A stretch of DNA of 33,517 nucleotides from Cyanobium sp. NIES-981. GTDB lineage: Bacteria; Cyanobacteriota; Cyanobacteriia; PCC-6307; Cyanobiaceae. The number at the start of each line of letters is the position of its first letter. Within the stretch, counting starts at the first letter, position 1. The notes below the pieces were generated by a model. The model was not told where the DNA came from. It worked only from the letters and a program-made list of their open reading frames with translations, and did not search any database. Below, piece after piece: positions 32,268-33,517 of this stretch. A program made the translations under genes and the position numbers. Location: NCBI GenBank assembly GCA_945877595.1, contig CAMDVN010000024.1:1-33517 (forward strand), given 5' to 3'.

Positions 32268-33067
32268 GCGACCCTTCAGTCCCCTCTCTTCCCCCCGCAC
32301 TGACGGCGTTGATCGATCGGGTGGCCGAGCGTCAGCGCCTTGATTTCGGTCACATGGCCTCCGATCTCAAGGCCGATGGCACCTTGATCACGGCCTGTGA
32401 TCGCTGGAGCGACCAGGCCCTGGTGGCCGGTCTCCACGAGCTCTATCCCGGCGAAGGGGTGCTCAGCGAGGAGGGCAGCCAGCTGTTGCCGGCATCATCG
32501 GCCTACTGGGTGGTGGACCCCCTCGATGGGACTACAAACTTTGCCGCAGGGATCCCCTACTGGGCCATTTCGATGGCCCGCTTTGAGTCGGGTCGACCGG
32601 TGTTGGCCATCCTCGATGTCCCCCCTTTGCGCCAGCGCATTGTGGCCGTGGCTGGGCAGGGAGCCTGGCGCAACAACAACCGTCTTCAGCCTCCAGCGTG
32701 GCAGGACCACCCGGCCGGGTGTGCCTCACTCTGTAGTCGCTCGATCGGTGTGCTGCAGAAGCTGCCCGATCGGCGCTTCCCCGGCAAGATCCGCATGCTT
32801 GGGGTGGCCAGCCTCAATTTGGTCAGCGTGGCGATGGGCCAGACGGTGGCGGCCCTTGAGGCCACCCCCAAAATCTGGGATTTGGCTGCTGCCTGGTTGG
32901 TGCTCACCGAGCTGGGTTGCCCGCTGCGTTGGCTGAGCCGTTCTCCCGAGGCGATAGCGGCCGGCACCGATCTGGCCCAGGCTGATTTTCCAGTGCTGGC
33001 GGCAGATCAAGCCAGCACCTTGGAGCGCTTCATGCCCTGGGCCGATGCCCTGATTCAGCCGAAGTAA
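32264..33067 (+). CDS. Inositol-monophosphatase-family phosphatase
   Basis: This 267-residue enzyme has the metal-binding signatures of the FIG superfamily: SEE at residues 68-70, DPLDGTTNF at 85-93, and WDLAAAW from Trp205-Asp206. The family hydrolyses phosphate from inositol, histidinol, or PAP/fructose-bisphosphate; cyanobacterial relatives have been linked to histidinol phosphatase or inositol phosphatase activity, and the sequence alone does not decide. The ATG overlaps the PucC stop (ATGA), so it is the last member of the uppP operon. The C-terminal part, WADALIQPK, lies at a normal length for the family. Confidence 0.92.
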   Translation: MSDPSVPSLPPALTALIDRVAERQRLDFGHMASDLKADGTLITACDRWSDQALVAGLHELYPGEGVLSEEGSQLLPASSAYWVVDPLDGTTNFAAGIPYWAISMARFESGRPVLAILDVPPLRQRIVAVAGQGAWRNNNRLQPPAWQDHPAGCASLCSRSIGVLQKLPDRRFPGKIRMLGVASLNLVSVAMGQTVAALEATPKIWDLAAAWLVLTELGCPLRWLSRSPEAIAAGTDLAQADFPVLAADQASTLERFMPWADALIQPK

Positions 33068-33089
33068 CCCAGCTCCACTGCGCTCCCGC

Positions 33090-33115
33090 TGTGGTCTGGC
33101 GGTGTGGTCTAGCGG
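33090..33115. repeat. 13-bp tandem duplication at the group II intron edge
   Basis: TGTGGTCTGGCGG is followed by TGTGGTCTAGCGG, one base different. Each copy ends next to a GTGYG sequence (GTGTG at 33102, GTGCG at 33115), the consensus 5' end of a group II intron. Confidence 0.92.
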
Positions 33116-33517
33116 TGCGGATTGATCAGCGGGAGGTGGAGGTGGTATGGTTTTGGACTGCTCAGCCAACTGGTCGATCCCTGAGGGGAGAAACCGGAAA
33201 GCGAAGCAGGCTTACGACGAAGAAGGCGAGAGCCGACGGTGGTGTAAGTTTTCTGAGTCGCTGAGAGGCGACAGCCGCGAGGGACTCCGAGAGGTGTTTC
33301 AAACGGACGAACCTGGACAACCAAAAAGTTTAGGAACTGACGCTTTCACTGCGTCATGAGTTCAGAGACCGTTGAAGAGCCTGCGGCGCCTGCCCGAGAG
33401 GGTAGGAGGCTGTTGGAGTTCAAGGGAAACCGAAAGGTCAAAGAACTTGTGGCCGATAAGCAGTGAAGGTGTGAGGTCCCGTCAAAAATGATGCAGCGTA
33501 ATAGCTGCAGCGATGGA
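33115..33517 (+). ncRNA. 5' part of a group II intron (ribozyme domain I), truncated by the window edge
   Basis: About 400 bases without a credible gene start with GTGCG (consensus GUGYG). The sequence resembles cyanobacterial group II introns of the chloroplast-like class as I remember them: CTCAGCCAACTGGTCGATCC, GGGGAGAAACC, and GGGAAACCGAAAGGT. Hairpins fit a folded RNA: GGC-GAGA-GCC at 33225-33234; GAACT/GACGC pairing with GCGTC/AGTTC at 33334-33363; CCTGCCC-GAGA-GGGTAGG at 33389-33406; AGTTC...GAACT around ACC-GAAA-GGT at 33417-33447; and TGCAGC/GCTGCA at 33492-33509. GNRA loops (GAGA, GAAA) are typical. Domains II-VI and a reverse transcriptase/maturase would lie past the right edge. 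No host gene is visible at the insertion site. Confidence 0.75.

Noticed and set aside
33147-33359. Open frame of 70 codons within the right-end region.
   Set aside because: It lies inside the structured RNA, has no family resemblance and no good ribosome binding site.
33115-33517. Alternative identities for the right-end RNA: RNase P RNA, tmRNA, or an IscB-type HEARO/omega RNA.
   Set aside because: The RNase P GAGGAAAGUC-type core and the tmRNA tag and acceptor are not present. HEARO remains a minor alternative, but the GUGYG start and recalled group II blocks fit better.

Overview
The window is a gene-dense, high-G+C piece of a cyanobacterial chromosome, most likely a Synechococcus/Cyanobium-type picocyanobacterium. 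The evidence is the gene content: zeta-carotene desaturase (crtQ), the photosystem II extrinsic protein PsbU, a PetL-like small cytochrome b6f subunit, a PucC/BCD-family transporter, a probable NdhO start at the left edge, VKOR fused to thioredoxin, and several cyanobacteria-specific unknown families (DUF751, DUF3120, DUF4346, a DUF512-type radical SAM protein). Genes are short-spaced, often overlap, and use GTG or TTG starts. No tRNA, rRNA, CRISPR array, insertion sequence or phage gene was found.

Layout, left half. The start of a minus-strand gene (probably ndhO) is followed by a plus-strand pair: a CPA1 antiporter and a TIGR01777 epimerase. A minus-strand run then reads from an IscA-type Fe-S protein through a TPR protein and an LpxB-like glycosyltransferase to a small membrane protein. 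Divergent from iscA is the crtQ operon: crtQ, an SRPBCC protein and a lipoprotein-like gene. A second minus-strand run (DUF751, rbfA, nagZ, a TPR glycosyltransferase, hemD) is almost gap-free. A glutathione transferase, a DUF6816-like exported protein and a small conserved gene follow. The last two are divergent and share the bases of their start codons. Then comes aroK, divergent from a plus-strand set: a double-domain PTPS/QueD-like protein, a RibD-C reductase-like protein, a FemAB-like acyltransferase and a DUF4346 protein.

Layout, right half. A B12-binding radical SAM gene (minus) is divergent from a 30-residue PetL-like gene. RimO is translationally coupled to an MFS exporter, and is divergent from VKOR-Trx. 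nadB, psbU (with a clear intrinsic terminator) and a DUF3120 membrane protein lie on the minus strand. A five-gene plus-strand operon follows: uppP, the DUF512 protein, a TolC-like channel, a PucC-like transporter and an inositol-monophosphatase-like enzyme. The last ~400 bases hold no gene. They look like the 5' part of a group II intron whose body and reverse transcriptase would lie beyond the window.

The most striking property beyond the genes is the density of unrelated short tandem duplications, with units of 10-21 bp in 2-4 copies. They lie in intergenic gaps, across stop codons and inside coding ends. I see no wholly new system. The best leads are the intron edge, these duplications, the degenerate double PTPS next to a DHFR-like reductase, and the overlapping divergent start codons.
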